Shown here: positions 5,302-7,223 of the stretch, in pieces
How positions within the stretch are numbered: the stretch's first letter is position 1
How the letters are laid out: every line of letters begins with the position of its first letter
From: Sulfurovum sp. bin170
Lineage (GTDB): Bacteria; Campylobacterota; Campylobacteria; Campylobacterales; Sulfurovaceae
Length of the DNA: 7,223 bases
Assembly: GCF_010892395.1 (NCBI RefSeq)
Contig: NZ_JAACKB010000400.1
Span: 1 to 7,223 of the forward strand
Direction: 5' to 3'
The notes under the pieces: model-generated
What the model was told of the DNA's origin: nothing
The model's database searches: none
The model's input: only the letters and a program-made list of their open reading frames with translations
Program-made: the position numbers and the translations under genes

Positions 5302-7116
5302 CTATATTCCATCTCTAACACAACGAATCAAGTGCTTCTCTGATTTAGCACTCTTTTCTTCTATACCATTAGTGATATTAATAGTATATATTTTATTTTC
5401 ATCCACTTTAGTAGAAGACCAAAAGAGTTCATTGTCTTGAAAAATATCTTTATTAATATTTTGAAGATCATCCAATGATGGTACATCCCAATCATCATAA
5501 TCTCCAATTTTTAAGCCTTCACAATATTTAACAGCATCAATTTCATTACTATTAGAACCAGAAGTAGTATACGGAGAGGTAATTACTGTTCCTCCTATCG
5601 TTGGAGCACTCTCATCATATGTCATCTCAAAACCTGCATGTTCAAACTCCCATATCTTTCTCTGTGTTTTATCTATATAGTATCCCAAACAACCTAATTC
5701 ATTTAAATTGTTATCTGCATCACTTTGATTTTGGAAGAACACTCCCTCCTCAAAAATTAGTTTTTCCTGTTCCTCTTGGACATTAGAAAAACTTGTAACA
5801 ACTGTACTATTTCCTTCATAAAAGAGGGTTAATGTACTGTAGTCTGTAGTATAATCAAAAAGTCTATTTTTGGTTTCACCATCCTCTTCCCAAGAGATAG
5901 TTAATTTATTATTGGTAGCAAAATCAAGTTTCTCTACATGAGGATTTTCAGTATCACATGCTGTAATATAATATGTTTTTCCTGCAATTAGAGGCTTAAG
6001 TCTATCTTCAATTTCTACAGAAGCAGGTTCTGTGGTTGCTATAGCATTGGAATCTACAGATTCACTATAATATGCTTCAGCTTTATCTTTATCAAAATAG
6101 AGTCTACTTTGACCATCAGCTGTTCCAGCACTTTGATAAGCATCAAAAAGTATATAATCTCTATTTACTTTAAGGAAAATATTATAATTTTCAGTATCGA
6201 GTGATGTAAAGCGATTAATCTCTAAATTTATAGGATAGGTTCTTTGACTATTTTCTTCCAATAGATAGGTATCTGTTACCAAGGTTCCTTCACTATTAAA
6301 TTCAAGTTTATTAAAATAATCTTTTTCTCCTAAAGGTTCGCTCAAATAGAGTGTTTTCCCTACTAATAATCTTTTAAGTTCTTTTGTCTCATTATCCTGT
6401 ATACCCTCTGCCTCTGCCTCATCAATAATAGTATTCTCCATAGCCTCTTCTATACAGTTATCATCATCCTCACAAGCATCAATCTTCCGAGGCAACTCAC
6501 CATCAATCCCAGCCTCTTTCAGCTCCTCTGCCATCTCACCAAGGTTAGCTAAAACAGCTCTAGGAGATGAAAGCTCTTTCTCTTTCAAAGTATTCAAGTT
6601 AATCTCAAAATCTTTCAAAAGAACCTCATAGAACTCCTCTCGATTATCCATCTCTTTGACAGCACTAATATCATTTGCTGTCAAATATCCAGCATCCACC
6701 ATAGCTTGTAAGATAGAGAGGTCTTTCTCATCTTCTGTAGGTGCTAGTCCATTGAATGGAATGGTAAACTTATCTGTATAATGTTCGCTACCTGTATTTT
6801 GAAGTTCAAGTAAGAGAGGTAGAGTTGCATCATATGTCTCTAGTAGATATCTGCCCTCTGCTGTATTTGTAATCTTATTCCAAATAGTAGCAACCGTATC
6901 ACCTTTATTTATACTCACTTCTGCTTGAAGCTCTGTAACTCCACAGATACCATCTCTGTTCTCATCTTGACAGATATTCACCACAATCGATTGTGGAATC
7001 CCTACTAGATTTAAAATCTTTTGTAGTAACGCTTTCGCCTCATCACTACTTCCCCCACCACAACTTGCTAATCCTAATATGGATACTATACTTAATGACC
7101 ATAGAAACTTTTTCAT
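5302..7116 (-). CDS. Large lipoprotein with DUF1566/Lcl-type C-terminal domain
   Basis: The 604-residue product begins with a lipoprotein signal (MKKFLWSLS..., lipobox LASC with Cys19), followed by a GGGSSDE linker, so it should be lipid-anchored on the periplasmic or outer face. AAGGAG at 7124-7129, seven bases from the ATG, fixes the start. An acidic Ca-binding-like segment DENRDGIC is at 51-58, with a second Cys-framed acidic run CEDDDNC at 215-221. Two similar segments, LLVGKTLYLS...FNKLEFNSEGTL (250-279) and LIAGKTYYIT...VEKLDFATNNKL (376-405), indicate an internally duplicated beta-rich domain. The C-terminal part (about 480-604) shows the DUF1566 pattern: AVKYCEGL, DDWDVPSLDDLQNI, LFWSST and a closing LIRCVRDG. 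Such domains occur in surface and fibrinogen-binding-like or adhesion-type proteins, with function mostly unknown. It converges on the sox accessory genes and has no visible link to sulfur oxidation. Confidence 0.85.
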   Translation of the reverse strand: MKKFLWSLSIVSILGLASCGGGSSDEAKALLQKILNLVGIPQSIVVNICQDENRDGICGVTELQAEVSINKGDTVATIWNKITNTAEGRYLLETYDATLPLLLELQNTGSEHYTDKFTIPFNGLAPTEDEKDLSILQAMVDAGYLTANDISAVKEMDNREEFYEVLLKDFEINLNTLKEKELSSPRAVLANLGEMAEELKEAGIDGELPRKIDACEDDDNCIEEAMENTIIDEAEAEGIQDNETKELKRLLVGKTLYLSEPLGEKDYFNKLEFNSEGTLVTDTYLLEENSQRTYPINLEINRFTSLDTENYNIFLKVNRDYILFDAYQSAGTADGQSRLYFDKDKAEAYYSESVDSNAIATTEPASVEIEDRLKPLIAGKTYYITACDTENPHVEKLDFATNNKLTISWEEDGETKNRLFDYTTDYSTLTLFYEGNSTVVTSFSNVQEEQEKLIFEEGVFFQNQSDADNNLNELGCLGYYIDKTQRKIWEFEHAGFEMTYDESAPTIGGTVITSPYTTSGSNSNEIDAVKYCEGLKIGDYDDWDVPSLDDLQNINKDIFQDNELFWSSTKVDENKIYTINITNGIEEKSAKSEKHLIRCVRDGI

Positions 7117-7143
7117 ACTCTATCTCCTTATTATGTTTATAAG

Positions 7144-7173
7144 ATATTATGATAACATAGCGAACTTACCCAA
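7144..7173 (-). promoter_or_regulatory. Candidate promoter for the lipoprotein gene
   Basis: On the - strand TTGGGT (7173-7168) and TAATAT (7149-7144) are separated by 18 bases, resembling a housekeeping promoter with a weak -35. The -10 lies about 28 bases before the start codon, leaving a short leader containing the ribosome site. The region is very AT rich, so chance matches are likely and this is only a candidate. Confidence 0.3.
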
Positions 7174-7190
7174 CTCCTTAAAATAATTTG

Positions 7191-7211
7191 ATTTTATTTA
7201 TTAAATAAAAT
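7191..7211. repeat. AT-only perfect inverted repeat upstream of the lipoprotein gene
   Basis: ATTTTATTTA (7191-7200) and TAAATAAAAT (7202-7211) are perfect complements around one central T. The site lies about 18 bases upstream of the candidate -35 box. It could be an operator, an AT-rich upstream promoter element or a chance product of a stretch that is nearly all A and T. The remaining bases to the right edge show no gene. Confidence 0.35.
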
Positions 7212-7223
7212 TAATAATATTCA

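Noticed and set aside
5601..5786. Forward 61-residue open frame inside the lipoprotein gene
   Set aside because: Antisense to a well-supported 604-residue lipoprotein gene; no ribosome site or domain seen.

Overview
The window carries a sulfur-oxidation (sox) locus on the + strand, followed by an unrelated lipoprotein gene on the - strand. Gene content and order (soxC-soxD-soxY-soxZ, then a SoxH-type hydrolase), the low G+C, and the style of the proteins point to a sulfur-oxidising member of the Campylobacterota (Sulfurimonas/Sulfurovum type). In that group the sox genes are commonly split, with soxCD plus a second soxYZ in one cluster and soxXYZAB elsewhere. The taxonomic call is inference; no rRNA or marker gene is present.

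Region 1 (1-3174) is the sox core. A 5'-truncated soxC (molybdenum subunit of sulfane dehydrogenase) overlaps soxD (diheme cytochrome c subunit) by 20 bases. It is followed by soxY (Tat-exported sulfur-carrier subunit with a C-terminal Cys) and soxZ (its exported partner). In the Sox cycle SoxYZ holds the sulfur substrate on the SoxY cysteine, and SoxCD oxidises the bound sulfane sulfur and passes electrons out through cytochrome c. SoxY here ends in GGCEG rather than the usual GGCGG.

Region 2 (3175-5301) holds three further + strand genes: an exported metallo-beta-lactamase-fold protein (SoxH type), an exported thioredoxin-like protein with a CGYC site, and a MOSC-domain protein. They are nearly contiguous (8-base gap, then a 23-base overlap) and look like one accessory transcription/translation unit. 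A hairpin at 5249-5269 separates them from the converging gene.

Region 3 (5302-7223) holds a 604-residue lipoprotein on the - strand. It has a C-terminal DUF1566/Lcl-type domain and an internal duplication, and an AT-rich upstream region.

The noncoding gaps in the sox cluster are the least ordinary part. Three copies of a palindromic repeat with a GTAG head (GTAGGGTGG...CCACC.TTAA) sit at 2217, 3185 and 3246 (the last inverted). The first supplies the soxD stop codon from within its GTAG head, and the other two form a head-out inverted pair between soxZ and soxH. A separate imperfect palindrome of about 84 bases lies between soxD and soxY. These look like REP/MITE-type elements inserted at operon joints, possibly tuning relative expression of soxCD, soxYZ and the accessory genes.
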